DNA of 64,000 nt from Nanoperiomorbus sp963522845 (GTDB taxonomy: Bacteria; Patescibacteriota; Saccharimonadia; Saccharimonadales; Saccharimonadaceae), in contig CAUQYZ010000001.1 of NCBI GenBank assembly GCA_963522845.1, positions 124,001 to 188,000 of the forward strand. Reading direction: 5' to 3'. Numbering within the stretch: position 1 is the stretch's first letter; every line of letters begins with the position of its first letter. Positions 8,113 through 17,135 of the stretch are shown in pieces. The notes beneath the pieces are model-generated. The model saw nothing but the letters and a program-made list of their open reading frames with translations. It did no database searches and had not been told where the DNA came from. A program made the translations under genes and the position numbers.

Positions 8113-9321
8113 CTAGTACGAATGGTACTTCGACCAATGAGCGTAAGCGCCCTGGATTCCGCCGTAACGACGATCACAATACTGCTTGAACCAACGCAGC
8201 TGAGTGATCGGGTTAGTCGCCCAGTCAGCACCAACCGACCCCATCTTGCTGCCCGGTAAGGCCTGTGGTAGACCATATGCCCCGCCCATGCCCTTCGCCG
8301 TCACTCGCCAGCCTGATTCGTGACTGATGATGTAATTTACTGCGCCATAGTCGCTCTCAGCGATACCCGCCATCGCCATCCAGTCGGTATGGCTACCCGG
8401 CGGTAGTTCCACCTTCGTCCCCTTGATCTCGACCTGGGCTATCGGCGCCTCAGTGACCACCTCGGATATCTTCTGTCGGGCCACTTCGACACCATTTTGC
8501 ATGTTGACTTGATAGATAACTGTCTTCTTGCCGGGGTGACCGGCTGTCTGAATCTCATGATAACCCAGCTTCTTACCGGCATCTTCAATTACTTTAGTCT
8601 CAAAGGGGACGGCCTCCACTTGGTCAACTGTCTGCACTCCATTACGCCAGACTTGCAGATCCATACCATCACTCACCCCGGTCTGCTGCGGTAGCGACAT
8701 GGTGTCACTGGCACCCAGCTTGATATTCGCCTCCTTTAGCATACCGGCGATGGTCTTCTGCTGAGTTCTCAGAGTTAGCCGCTGTCCGTACAGTCTCAGA
8801 TTAACTGTCTTCGCCCTGGTGATCTCAACCACCTGACCAATACCGCCCGAATCAAGAAAGCTGTCGATCGGCGTAGTCTGAGCTATGTCATGCGACTTAA
8901 GCTTGACGCCGGCCTGCTCCGACACCTTGTTGATGTCGGTCTCAGCGGTCATAACCCTAGTTCTCACCGACTTCTCATCGACAATGGTGACAGGGCGAGC
9001 CCGCTTAATGTTAATGATATTGGAGTCCCGTGATAACTGGCTGCTCAGCGACGGACTGACCTGATCATGTCGCCCCACCCGGATCTTAGCATCAGCCAGA
9101 GCCTGTTTCACCGTGCGGCTCTTAGTGATAATAGTCTTCTCTAACTCGTGATCATAGATAGTCACCAGCCGGCTAGAGCTATCTACTCGGTCGTTGGTTG
9201 CCCGTACCAGCCCGGTAAAGCTAGCCGATACCAGTGCAATGGTCATCACCAGAGCCAGCACCAACCATCTAGTATGGATTCGTCGCATGACGCTAATCAC
9301 ACCACGTAACTTGAATATCAT
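8113..9321 (-). CDS. Secreted DUF348/G5 protein with C-terminal transglycosylase-like domain (Rpf/YabE type)
   Basis: A 402-residue exported cell-wall protein. An N-terminal hydrophobic segment (about residues 20-40) is followed by three DUF348-type modules (starting near residues 50, 105 and 175, each with a V-T-I-x-D or V-x-L-R-L pattern), a G5 domain (about 225-305), and a C-terminal lysozyme-like domain with IISHESGWR, where the glutamate is the likely catalytic residue, then GAYGLPQALPG and QLRWFKQYCDRRYGG. The order matches YabE/RpfB-like muralytic proteins of Gram-positive bacteria that cleave peptidoglycan during growth. The gene precedes rsmA by 10 bp. Confidence 0.88.
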   Translation of the reverse strand: MIFKLRGVISVMRRIHTRWLVLALVMTIALVSASFTGLVRATNDRVDSSSRLVTIYDHELEKTIITKSRTVKQALADAKIRVGRHDQVSPSLSSQLSRDSNIINIKRARPVTIVDEKSVRTRVMTAETDINKVSEQAGVKLKSHDIAQTTPIDSFLDSGGIGQVVEITRAKTVNLRLYGQRLTLRTQQKTIAGMLKEANIKLGASDTMSLPQQTGVSDGMDLQVWRNGVQTVDQVEAVPFETKVIEDAGKKLGYHEIQTAGHPGKKTVIYQVNMQNGVEVARQKISEVVTEAPIAQVEIKGTKVELPPGSHTDWMAMAGIAESDYGAVNYIISHESGWRVTAKGMGGAYGLPQALPGSKMGSVGADWATNPITQLRWFKQYCDRRYGGIQGAYAHWSKYHSY

Positions 9322-9378
9322 ATCCGCTTGTAATTATATCACACCATCAAAGCGCCAGTTCATTAAATCAGTCTACCG

Positions 9379-11580
9379 CTAGTCGTCCGCTCGACTAAGT
9401 GGGGCAAAGGCAACATTGAGCTTACGGGTCTTACCGTCATCAAAATAAACCTCCACCACTTGCCCATCGACTGAGGTGACTTGACCCGAGCCAAAGATTT
9501 GGTGCTGCACTCGGTCACCCAGGCTAAGCTCTACCGGGTCCGGTTCATAGTGCGGTTCACTCGCTTGACCGCCATGCCCAGCGGTATGCTGTACCGATGA
9601 TCCTCGCCGATAATTAGCCCAGCCCTGATAGTCGCCCACTTCATCCACGCCGGACTCGTCGCCCGACACCATATCACTCACGTCTTGCACGAAAGGTGAC
9701 GGCAGGCTGTAATGAGTCTCACCCCTGAGCATCCGACGCCGAGCGTAAGATAGCACCAGCTTCTCTTGCGCTCTAGTCATACCGACATAGCAAAGCCGCC
9801 TCTCCTCCTCTGCTGCCGCCAGCTCCAGTGAGGAACGAGCACTGGGAAATAAGCCGTCCTCCATGCCCACCATAAAGACCACCGGGTACTCTAGGCCTTT
9901 AGCGGCGTGCAAGGTCATGAGAGTGACAGCGTCATCGTCATTAACGGCATCAGCTCCGCTCACCAATGCCACTTCCTCTAAAAAGCTCGCCAGATCGCCA
10001 TATTCCTTAGCCATCGAGATCAGCTCGTCAACGTTCTGGCAACGCTCTTCACCTCGCTCCGTGCCATCATCCAGGTAGCCGCCATAGTCAAAGCGCCGCA
10101 TGATTTCCTCTATGATCCGGTCAGGTGACTCAGTGCTGGCTAGCTTGTTTATCTCTGAAAGTGCCCGACCCAACTGACTCAAAGTCTTTCTAGCTCTAGA
10201 GGTAAGCTCGGCACAATCGTCCGCCCGCACTAAGGCGTCGAGCACATTTAACCCACTGCCACTCTGCCAAGCCAGAAACTTACCTACCGAGACTTCGCCC
10301 AAGCCTCGTTTTGGCACATTAACGACCCGGCGAAAGCTGATAGTATCGCTAGGCTGATAAATTAGCTTTAGATAGGCAATTAGATCTTTTATCTCCGCTC
10401 GGTCGTAAAAGCGCTGCCCACCGATCAGCCGATAGCGCAGACTGTTGCGAGTAAACATCTGTTCGAATACTCGTGACTGGGCATTCGTCCGATAAAGCAC
10501 AGCGCAATCTCGGAGTCGATGACTACCACTGGCGACCATTGCCCATATCTGATTAGCTACTCGCTCCGCTTCGTCAAACTCATTACCGGCGACCATCAAC
10601 TCGACCGGCTCTCCACCTCGATTATCCGTCCAAAGCTTTTTGTCACTGCGTTTAGTATTCTTGCTAATCACCCGATGCGCCACCTCAAGAATCTCCTCAG
10701 TCGAACGATAATTCTGCTCCAGCTTGATCTGTTTCGCTCCGGAGAAATCCCGCTCAAAGTTAAGAATATTAGTATAGTCCGCCCCCCGCCAACTATAGAT
10801 TGACTGCCAATCATCACCGACTACACAGATATTGCGCCGATCGTTCAGCAGGAGCTTAACCAGCCGATACTGTGCCTTGTTGGTGTCCTGATACTCATCG
10901 ATCAGAATATAGTGAAATTGCTCTTGATATTTGCGCCGCACCTCCGATGACTTCTCGAGAAGTTGAACTGCATCAAGCAACAGGTCGTCAAAGTCAAGCG
11001 CCACATTCTCCCGCAGTCGCCTTTCGTAGCGGTCGTACACCTCTGCGGCAGTCTGCTGCAGACTGGACTGAGTAGCCTGACGTCGATACTGCTCAGGCGA
11101 CAAACAAGCATTCTTGGCCTTAGAAATGTAGCTGACAATTGACCGAGGGCTAAACTGCTGCTCGGCTACACCCAGCTCTTTCATGACCGACTTAATTAGC
11201 GACAACCTGTCGGCTTCGTCAAAGATGACGAAATTGCGAGTAATATCAATCTGATCGCCATCTTGTCGCAATAAACGAACAGCGATGGAGTGAAAAGTAC
11301 CCATCCAGGGCATGAAACTTCGGTTGTCCGCCACGCTTAGCAAGCGGGCAAGTCGCCCCCGCATCTCATTGGCTGCCTTATTGGTAAAAGTAACCGCCAG
11401 TATCTCGGCAGGCTGAGCCAGCTCACTAGCAATTATGTAGGCAATGCGATGGATCAGCGCCTCGGTCTTACCTGACCCCGCCCCGGCCTGGATCAAAAGC
11501 GGACCCTCGGTGGTCTCGACCGCCAGCCGCTGCTCCGGATTCAGACCGTCTAAGATACGCCTCTCGTCTGCTGATGTCAT
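9379..11580 (-). CDS. UvrD/PcrA-type superfamily 1 DNA helicase
   Basis: 3'-5' DNA helicase for excision repair and replication restart. The 733-residue protein has LNPEQRLAVE, Walker A AGAGSGKT, TFTNKAANEM, the Walker B IDEYQDTN, GDDWQSIYSWRGA, LEQNYRST, the motif V region VTLMTLHAAKGLEYPVVF and VGMTRAQEKL. The last 50 residues (LGDRVQHQIFGSG...) form the Tudor-like tail of PcrA/UvrD. The start at 11578-11580 lies 7 nt after TAAAAT. Close to PcrA in size and layout; I leave the symbol empty because PcrA and UvrD cannot be told apart here. Confidence 0.95.
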   Translation of the reverse strand: MTSADERRILDGLNPEQRLAVETTEGPLLIQAGAGSGKTEALIHRIAYIIASELAQPAEILAVTFTNKAANEMRGRLARLLSVADNRSFMPWMGTFHSIAVRLLRQDGDQIDITRNFVIFDEADRLSLIKSVMKELGVAEQQFSPRSIVSYISKAKNACLSPEQYRRQATQSSLQQTAAEVYDRYERRLRENVALDFDDLLLDAVQLLEKSSEVRRKYQEQFHYILIDEYQDTNKAQYRLVKLLLNDRRNICVVGDDWQSIYSWRGADYTNILNFERDFSGAKQIKLEQNYRSTEEILEVAHRVISKNTKRSDKKLWTDNRGGEPVELMVAGNEFDEAERVANQIWAMVASGSHRLRDCAVLYRTNAQSRVFEQMFTRNSLRYRLIGGQRFYDRAEIKDLIAYLKLIYQPSDTISFRRVVNVPKRGLGEVSVGKFLAWQSGSGLNVLDALVRADDCAELTSRARKTLSQLGRALSEINKLASTESPDRIIEEIMRRFDYGGYLDDGTERGEERCQNVDELISMAKEYGDLASFLEEVALVSGADAVNDDDAVTLMTLHAAKGLEYPVVFMVGMEDGLFPSARSSLELAAAEEERRLCYVGMTRAQEKLVLSYARRRMLRGETHYSLPSPFVQDVSDMVSGDESGVDEVGDYQGWANYRRGSSVQHTAGHGGQASEPHYEPDPVELSLGDRVQHQIFGSGQVTSVDGQVVEVYFDDGKTRKLNVAFAPLSRADD

Positions 11581-11629
11581 TAGCTATATTTTATCACGCT
11601 AGAGTCGGCGTCGCTGACTGCAGCTGTAC

Positions 11630-12778
11630 CTACAGACCTAGTCGCAAGATAGCCACGGCGATCAACCCGCCGATAATAACTACCGCTATCGCCAGTAGCA
11701 CCCGGCTAATGATCTGCTTCTTGCGCTGCGAGGAGAGTGGCGGTAAAGCCTGATCGAGCTCGTCGTCGTCAAACAAGTCATCATCCGCCGGTCGGACATT
11801 AGTAGGAGTAGGTCTCTTGACGGAATCATTACCTAAGGGACGCTTGTTAACCCTGACATCAGGCAGGAAGGTCGGTGCTCGACGGCTTGACGCCGCACCG
11901 GCTGAGACGCTACCGACAGCTGAACGCCCGGTAGAAATAGATCTATTGGGGGATACCGAAGACTTAGGTGATAACGCCGTAGCCGGCCGCACCGGAGCTG
12001 ATTTAGCCGGAGTCGATACACTCCTCACTACGTGGTCATTACGACCGGAATTACCCGTGACTACAGGTCGCCGACCGGCTCTGACTGCCGGCTCGCTATG
12101 ACTGCTATTAGCATTGGTCTGCCCCACCTCTCGCTTAGTCGGCGGAACGACCGGTCGTCTCGGCGTCACAGGCTTAGTTGCCATTGACCTAGCCGGTATT
12201 GACCCGGCTGACGGCGACCGCCGCAAAGTAGTCCGCCCGGACGACCGCTGCGGCTCACCATCAAACATTACATTGACCTTGCCGGGGTGTTTTCTAGGCA
12301 TGGACGATTTAGCTGCCACTCGATCACTTATTAGCTCAGTCTTAGCCTGACGTTCAGTGGCATAATTAGGCTTATTCTTGACCGTGGCATCACTTGACGG
12401 CAAAGCCATATCCATAAAGCGCCCTCTACCGATCTTTGGTTTATCAGCTCCGGAAGTAGCCGTAGCCCTCATGGGTACTTCGGGTGGTCGAACTGTTACT
12501 CGTCTGGGCTCCTCAGTGCTCCTAGTCGAAAGATTGCGAGCCGATACGACACCCATCGGTGGCTTGCTCTTAGCAAGAGTGGCTGGCATCGCAGCATCTC
12601 GTACCACTACCTTGGTCGGTTTCACCACCGGCCGACCTAGCCGGGCAGTCACTCCATCAATTGGTCTCTTGCCGGCAACAGTCCGTACTTTCACTCCGAT
12701 CGACCGACCGTTAACCCCGCCGAGAGAGTTGCTTGTCCGACCAATAATCTTTGGTCTACCCGGAATCAGATCGTTCAC
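11630..12778 (-). CDS. Basic low-complexity protein with a C-terminal membrane anchor
   Basis: 382 residues, unrecognised. Residues 1-340 are rich in Arg, Lys, Pro, Ser, Thr and Val with short patterns such as RRPVV and RPAT, so the region is probably disordered and strongly basic; an acidic DDDLFDDDELDQALPP stretch comes next, then one membrane segment at the very end (VLLAIAVVIIGGLIAVAIL). This is a tail-anchored layout with the large basic part possibly cytosolic, where it could touch nucleic acid or the membrane. GTG start overlaps the tpiA stop by 4 bp (GTGA), so it is translationally coupled to tpiA. No function can be named. Confidence 0.7.
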   Translation of the reverse strand: MNDLIPGRPKIIGRTSNSLGGVNGRSIGVKVRTVAGKRPIDGVTARLGRPVVKPTKVVVRDAAMPATLAKSKPPMGVVSARNLSTRSTEEPRRVTVRPPEVPMRATATSGADKPKIGRGRFMDMALPSSDATVKNKPNYATERQAKTELISDRVAAKSSMPRKHPGKVNVMFDGEPQRSSGRTTLRRSPSAGSIPARSMATKPVTPRRPVVPPTKREVGQTNANSSHSEPAVRAGRRPVVTGNSGRNDHVVRSVSTPAKSAPVRPATALSPKSSVSPNRSISTGRSAVGSVSAGAASSRRAPTFLPDVRVNKRPLGNDSVKRPTPTNVRPADDDLFDDDELDQALPPLSSQRKKQIISRVLLAIAVVIIGGLIAVAILRLGL

Positions 12779-13551
12779 GCTCGTTGGCTTTCCTTTGCTA
12801 TAGCCGAAGCATCGTTAACCATACTGGCAAATTCAGTAGCAATCAGGCTCGACCGACCAACCAGCAAGCCGTCAACTCCCGTCAGTTGCAAAATTTGCTT
12901 AGAACTGCCGGCGTTGACGCTGCCGCCATAAAGAATCGGCACATTCATTGCCGCTGCTCGACCAAACATATGCTCAATCTGGGTCCGCACGATCTTGACC
13001 GACTCGGCGATCTGCTGATCAACCGCCGGAGCACTACTGCCTATCGCCCAGATCGGCTCATAGGCTACTACGATCTGATCCAGGTCGCCCGAGTCAATAT
13101 TCATTAGCCCTGAGGCAACTTGATCGCATAAGGCGTGCTCGTAGCAATTCATCTCCCGCTCTTCTTCATCTTCGCCCACACAGAGTACCGGCCTGATGCC
13201 GTTGCGAATAGCTGCCTGCACCTTGAATCGGACATCCCGGTCGTCCTCGTCGAAGATATAACGTCGCTCGCTGTGACCGACCAAGACGTACTGCGCCAGC
13301 CCCCTCAGCTGACTCGCCGATACTTCACCGGTAAAAGCACCTTCGTCTCGCCAGTAGCAATCTTGCGCCCCCAGCTTCATCTGGCGGTGATTGATCTGAA
13401 GCGATACCGGCTCCAGCGACAGAAAGCCGGGGCAAATCACGGTCTCGACATTACGCCGTACCGGTAACGTCTGCGACAGCTTCGTCACAAACAATGACGA
13501 TTCGTGGACGTTTAGGTTCATCTTCCAGTTGCCAATGATGTACTTTTTCAT
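12775..13551 (-). CDS. tpiA: Triosephosphate isomerase
   Basis: Interconverts dihydroxyacetone phosphate and glyceraldehyde 3-phosphate. 258 residues with NWKMN (phosphate/lysine), GHSERR (electrophilic histidine), VAYEPIWAIG (catalytic glutamate) and YGGSVN. All catalytic residues are present and the length is normal. Sits directly after pgk (40 bp gap) and before the tail-anchored protein, within the pyk-pgk-tpiA run. A GGAGCGG ribosome-binding site precedes the ATG. Confidence 0.97.
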   Translation of the reverse strand: MKKYIIGNWKMNLNVHESSLFVTKLSQTLPVRRNVETVICPGFLSLEPVSLQINHRQMKLGAQDCYWRDEGAFTGEVSASQLRGLAQYVLVGHSERRYIFDEDDRDVRFKVQAAIRNGIRPVLCVGEDEEEREMNCYEHALCDQVASGLMNIDSGDLDQIVVAYEPIWAIGSSAPAVDQQIAESVKIVRTQIEHMFGRAAAMNVPILYGGSVNAGSSKQILQLTGVDGLLVGRSSLIATEFASMVNDASAIAKESQRA

Positions 13552-13591
13552 GCCCGCTCCATTCTGCTAGCTATTTTACCATACCTGCCAT

Positions 13592-14818
13592 TTAGCGTCG
13601 CATCAGCACCGAGATACCGGGCAGATCTTCACCTGCCATTAACGCTAAGCTAGCCCCGCCACCGGTCGATACGTGGCTGAAGCTGCCGCCCTTCAGGGCA
13701 TCCCAGCCCCTGACAAAATTAGCTGTATCACCACCACCGATCACACTAACTATCTGAGGATTTTTAGCTAGGGTCAGGGCCAGTCGTGCCGACCCTCGAG
13801 AGAAATTGACCGTCTCAGCCATACCCAGTGTACCGTTCCAAATGACGGTGCCGCTACTCGCTACCACCTGCTCGACCAGCCGGATAGTCTGTTCGCCAAT
13901 GTCATATATCTTGGCCGGAGCCCGGACGGCATCTAGGTCGCACTCTATTCGCTCGCCCTCTAGCTCGCCACTCTTAGAGATAGCCACGTCACTAGGTAAG
14001 ATGAGATGATCCGCCAGCTTGTCACCATACCGATGCTGAGCATCCGCCAAGATTTGCTGCACCAACTGATCTGCCGCCTCATCAACCAAGCTATCACCGA
14101 CATCATGTCCGTCATACTTAATGAAATTATTTGCCAGCGCCCCGCCGATCACCACACTATCGGCAATCCGAATGAACTTACGAGCTAGGGGCATCTTGCC
14201 GTGTATCTTTGCTCCACCCAATATCGCCGTTAGTGGTCGGTTCGGCTCGTCGGTAGCCCGCTTAATCGCCAGGTACTCTTGTTCAACCAACAGCCCGGCC
14301 ACAGCTGGCAAACACTGCGTGATCGCCACCGTCGAGGCATGGCTACGATGAACCACCCCGAAACCATCTTGGACGAATAGCTCCGCCCGGCTCTGCTTCG
14401 CCAGTCGCTGAGCAAACTTGGCGTCATTCTCCTTCTCAGCCGGCTGAAAACGCAGATTCTCCAGCATGACGATATCGCCGGGCTTCATTGACCGGGTTAG
14501 CTGCGCCACCCGGTCACCCACCGTCTCGCCGATGAACCGGACGGGGTGATCCAGCAGCCTGGCCAACCGCTTAGCCACCGGAGCAAGGCTATACTTCGTA
14601 TCTTGTGCCGACTTTGGCCGCCCCAGATGAGCAATGATGACGATACCGGCACCTCGTTCCAGCAAATAGCGCAGGGTGGGCAAAGAGGCAACCAGACGAT
14701 AATCGTCAGCAATAGAGCCATCATCTCGAAGCGGTACATTGTAGTCGGCTCTCAGTAAAATCCGCTTACCCCGTACATCGACGTCTTTAACCGTCCGATA
14801 TGGAAAAGTTACTGCCAT
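13592..14818 (-). CDS. pgk: Phosphoglycerate kinase
   Basis: Transfers phosphate from 1,3-bisphosphoglycerate to ADP. 408 residues with RADYNVPL, the HLGRPK substrate-binding motif, QDGFGVVHRSHAS, ILGGAKIHGK, WNGTLGMAE and the C-terminal STGGGASL nucleotide loop. I prefer ATG 14816-14818 over the GTG one codon earlier, given the G-rich ribosome-binding site (AAGGGGGGG). Immediately after pyk, 16 bp away, suggesting one transcript for pyk-pgk-tpiA. The HRSHAS in place of the usual HRAHAS is a mild variant. Confidence 0.97.
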   Translation of the reverse strand: MAVTFPYRTVKDVDVRGKRILLRADYNVPLRDDGSIADDYRLVASLPTLRYLLERGAGIVIIAHLGRPKSAQDTKYSLAPVAKRLARLLDHPVRFIGETVGDRVAQLTRSMKPGDIVMLENLRFQPAEKENDAKFAQRLAKQSRAELFVQDGFGVVHRSHASTVAITQCLPAVAGLLVEQEYLAIKRATDEPNRPLTAILGGAKIHGKMPLARKFIRIADSVVIGGALANNFIKYDGHDVGDSLVDEAADQLVQQILADAQHRYGDKLADHLILPSDVAISKSGELEGERIECDLDAVRAPAKIYDIGEQTIRLVEQVVASSGTVIWNGTLGMAETVNFSRGSARLALTLAKNPQIVSVIGGGDTANFVRGWDALKGGSFSHVSTGGGASLALMAGEDLPGISVLMRR

Positions 14819-14834
14819 CACCCCCCCTTTTTTC

Positions 14835-16232
14835 TTATCTACTTAGATCCAGCAATCGCACTCCATCAGACGTCGCCAGCACCACCTTCGCCTTAGTATC
14901 GCCGAAGAAGTTAGTGGTCATCAGGTCATTTAGTAGCGTATCGACTTTACCATCCGGGCTGGTAAAAGCACGTACTCCGTAGAGTAGGCTGAGACGATTC
15001 GCCATTCTGTCGGTTGGTACCACCGGCAAGATCGGCATGATCGGTCGCTGGATAGAGATGCTCCTAGTCAGAGAGCTGCCGTTTGACTCGACGATGATGG
15101 CATCAGCCTCGACTTCGTCCGCCATCACTACGGCGGCATCAGCGATCGCCCCACTCTTTTCGTCTACCGGGTTGCGACTATAGAGGTCATAGACGCCGAT
15201 ATGTTGCTGAGCATAGCGCAGCGTCTTGGCCATGATAGAGACCGCCTCAACCGGATACTTGCCCATGGCAGTCTCGTCAGACAGCATCACGGCATCGGCA
15301 CCTTCGATATAAGTAGTAGCTACGTCGTTCACCTCGGCCCGAGTCGGCTCGGGGTTGTCAACCATCGAATCAAGCATCTGAGTCGCCACGATGCACAGCT
15401 TGCAGTGCTTCTGGCACAGGCGAATAATCTCTCGCTCCACCACCGGCACTACCTCAGGACCGGCCTCTACCGCCAGGTCACCACGAGCCACCATCACGCC
15501 ATCGGCGAGCCGGATAATTGCTTCCAGGTTCTCCGGATCAACTCCCGCCTTAGTCTCCAGCTTGACGATAATCTTCCGATCACTACCGTGACTACGAATA
15601 ATCTCTCTCAGTTTGCGCACATCATCAGCATGATGGACGAAAGATAGTGCCGTGTAGTCAAAGTCTTTGTCAAAGCTCCACTCCAGATCAGTCAAGTCCT
15701 TCTCGGTCAAGACCGGGGCATCGCCACCTCGCATGTCGGGTAGATTGATCGCCTTGCGAGAGATCACCGAACCGCCATTGACCGCCTTGACCCAGACCGT
15801 CTTACCGTCAATTCGCTGCACTATAGTGCGAATCTTGCCATCAAATAGATAGATACTATCGCCCGGCAGACACTTATCCGACAGATCATACTGCGACGGC
15901 AGGTTATTGCCACCGTCATGCTCGATACCATAGGTCAGCCCCAACTCATCATCACGATGAATCGTATACTTCATGTCATCCTTCAGCTGACCTAATCGAA
16001 TCTTTGGACCCTGCAAGTCCTGGACGATGGGAATATGCCGATTCAACTTCTTCTCAATCAGCCGAATGTTCTTAACTTGCTCCACTCGGTCTTCAAACGA
16101 ACCGTGGCTGAAATTAAGCCGACAGGCATTCACTCCGGCCCGAATTACTTTCTCCAGCATTGCCGGGTCACTGGTCGCCGGTCCAATTGTCGCCAAGATG
16201 CGAGCACGCTTCAGTGTGTCGATATGCGCCAT
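14835..16232 (-). CDS. pyk: Pyruvate kinase
   Basis: Makes pyruvate and ATP from phosphoenolpyruvate. 465 residues: ATIGPAT, CRLNFSHG, QDLQGPKIR, VKLETKAGV, MVARGDLAVE and ATQMLDSM are all in place, followed by TRAEVNDVATTYIEGADAVMLSDETAMGKYP (the common version has SGETA; here SDETA). The C-terminal domain is present and there is no extra PEP-utiliser domain. A strong AGGAAGGAG precedes the ATG, so this gene has a conventional leader. It heads the pyk-pgk-tpiA run. Confidence 0.97.
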   Translation of the reverse strand: MAHIDTLKRARILATIGPATSDPAMLEKVIRAGVNACRLNFSHGSFEDRVEQVKNIRLIEKKLNRHIPIVQDLQGPKIRLGQLKDDMKYTIHRDDELGLTYGIEHDGGNNLPSQYDLSDKCLPGDSIYLFDGKIRTIVQRIDGKTVWVKAVNGGSVISRKAINLPDMRGGDAPVLTEKDLTDLEWSFDKDFDYTALSFVHHADDVRKLREIIRSHGSDRKIIVKLETKAGVDPENLEAIIRLADGVMVARGDLAVEAGPEVVPVVEREIIRLCQKHCKLCIVATQMLDSMVDNPEPTRAEVNDVATTYIEGADAVMLSDETAMGKYPVEAVSIMAKTLRYAQQHIGVYDLYSRNPVDEKSGAIADAAVVMADEVEADAIIVESNGSSLTRSISIQRPIMPILPVVPTDRMANRLSLLYGVRAFTSPDGKVDTLLNDLMTTNFFGDTKAKVVLATSDGVRLLDLSR

Positions 16233-16290
16233 GTTTGTATCGCTCCTTCCTACTTACTAAATCGTGCCTATTCTAACACACTCCCGCCGG

Positions 16291-16680
16291 CTAGTGCTTG
16301 TCCGTTGTCTTAGCATGATCAGCCAGTGCTTGCTTGATCCGTGCGATGACTTCCCGGGGAGTCAGGTCAACCTTGACAATATAATCATAGATATTCCACT
16401 TAGATAGTTCTTTGGCCACTTCCTCGCTATCCATATTGGTCAGGACGATGACCGGTGTCGTCTTGGCGGAGCCGTTGCGACGTACCTCCCTCAGTACTGC
16501 TGAGCCATCAATATCGGGTAGAGAATAGTCCAGGATGATCAAATCAGGCTTGGTCTGAGCCACCATCTCGATCCCGTTCATGCCGTTATCGGCGATATCG
16601 ACATCATACCCCTCCGACTCAAGCTTCATCCGATACATCTGGCTGATTAGCTGGTCATCTTCAATGATTGATATCCTCAT
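16291..16680 (-). CDS. Single-domain response regulator (CheY-like receiver)
   Basis: 129 residues forming only a receiver domain: acidic pair in IIEDDQ, phospho-acceptor Asp in ILDYSLPDIDG, the VIVLTNMD strand with Thr, and the conserved Lys in DYIVKVDLTP. There is no output domain, so it works by protein contact or as a phosphorelay intermediate. No histidine kinase of the usual type is nearby. The start was moved to the ATG at 16678-16680, which has a perfect AGGAGGGGAG just before it. The Thr-Asn-Met segment after the fourth strand is typical of receivers common in CPR genomes. Confidence 0.92.
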   Translation of the reverse strand: MRISIIEDDQLISQMYRMKLESEGYDVDIADNGMNGIEMVAQTKPDLIILDYSLPDIDGSAVLREVRRNGSAKTTPVIVLTNMDSEEVAKELSKWNIYDYIVKVDLTPREVIARIKQALADHAKTTDKH

Positions 16681-16691
16681 CTCCCCTCCTT

Positions 16692-16913
16692 TTATGTTAG
16701 TAGTGCCCACAGCCCGGCGATGATTACAGTCGCTACCATTATCGCAATCAGACCATACTTAATCTGAGTCTGATGGTCAATAATCCACTGGCTATAGTCT
16801 GACCTCACGACAGCACTAATCTTTCGCACTCGCACGACTTCACCGGATCGTTTGGCATCGGCGCCATGATAATGTTTGTTGCGACGCTTCGCCTTGCCGG
16901 ACTTATTTCCCAT
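16692..16913 (-). CDS. Small basic membrane protein
   Basis: 73 residues: a very basic N-terminus (GNKSGKAKRRNKHYH), a soluble stretch and one C-terminal membrane helix (YGLIAIMVATVIIAGLWALL). Unrecognised. The ATG lies 6 nt after TATAAT, so it is probably read from a leaderless transcript. It ends 12 bp upstream of the response regulator start and may be co-transcribed with it; a partnership is possible but unsupported. Confidence 0.65.
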   Translation of the reverse strand: MGNKSGKAKRRNKHYHGADAKRSGEVVRVRKISAVVRSDYSQWIIDHQTQIKYGLIAIMVATVIIAGLWALLT

Positions 16914-17020
16914 ATGGTGATTATACTACAAGACAGCCCAACACCACCAGCAGAGCGCCCTGTGTTCCATTTCAGAAGTTGATGCCCCGGTAGCTAAAAA
17001 TAAATATCAATAAAACCTAG

Positions 17021-17095
17021 TGGTGATCTCGCCGGGAATCGAACCCGAATTGTCAGGATGAAAACCTGATGTCCTAACCTTTAGACGACGAGACC
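17021..17095 (-). tRNA. tRNA-Glu (UUC)
   Basis: 75-nt cloverleaf with encoded CCA. Acceptor GGTCTCG pairs with CGAGATC (one G-U); anticodon loop TTTTCAT gives UUC; T-loop GGGTTCGATTCCC is canonical. This is a substrate of the MnmA and cysteine desulfurase encoded at the left edge. Confidence 0.95.
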
Positions 17096-17135
17096 TCACT
17101 GGAGATTATACTAGACTTGGTCGGTTATTGCCAAA

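Noticed and set aside
8103..8276. Longer RsmA start inside the upstream G5 gene
   Set aside because: The extra residues are antisense-type shadow sequence of the transglycosylase domain; conserved RsmA sequence begins at the GTG at 8102.
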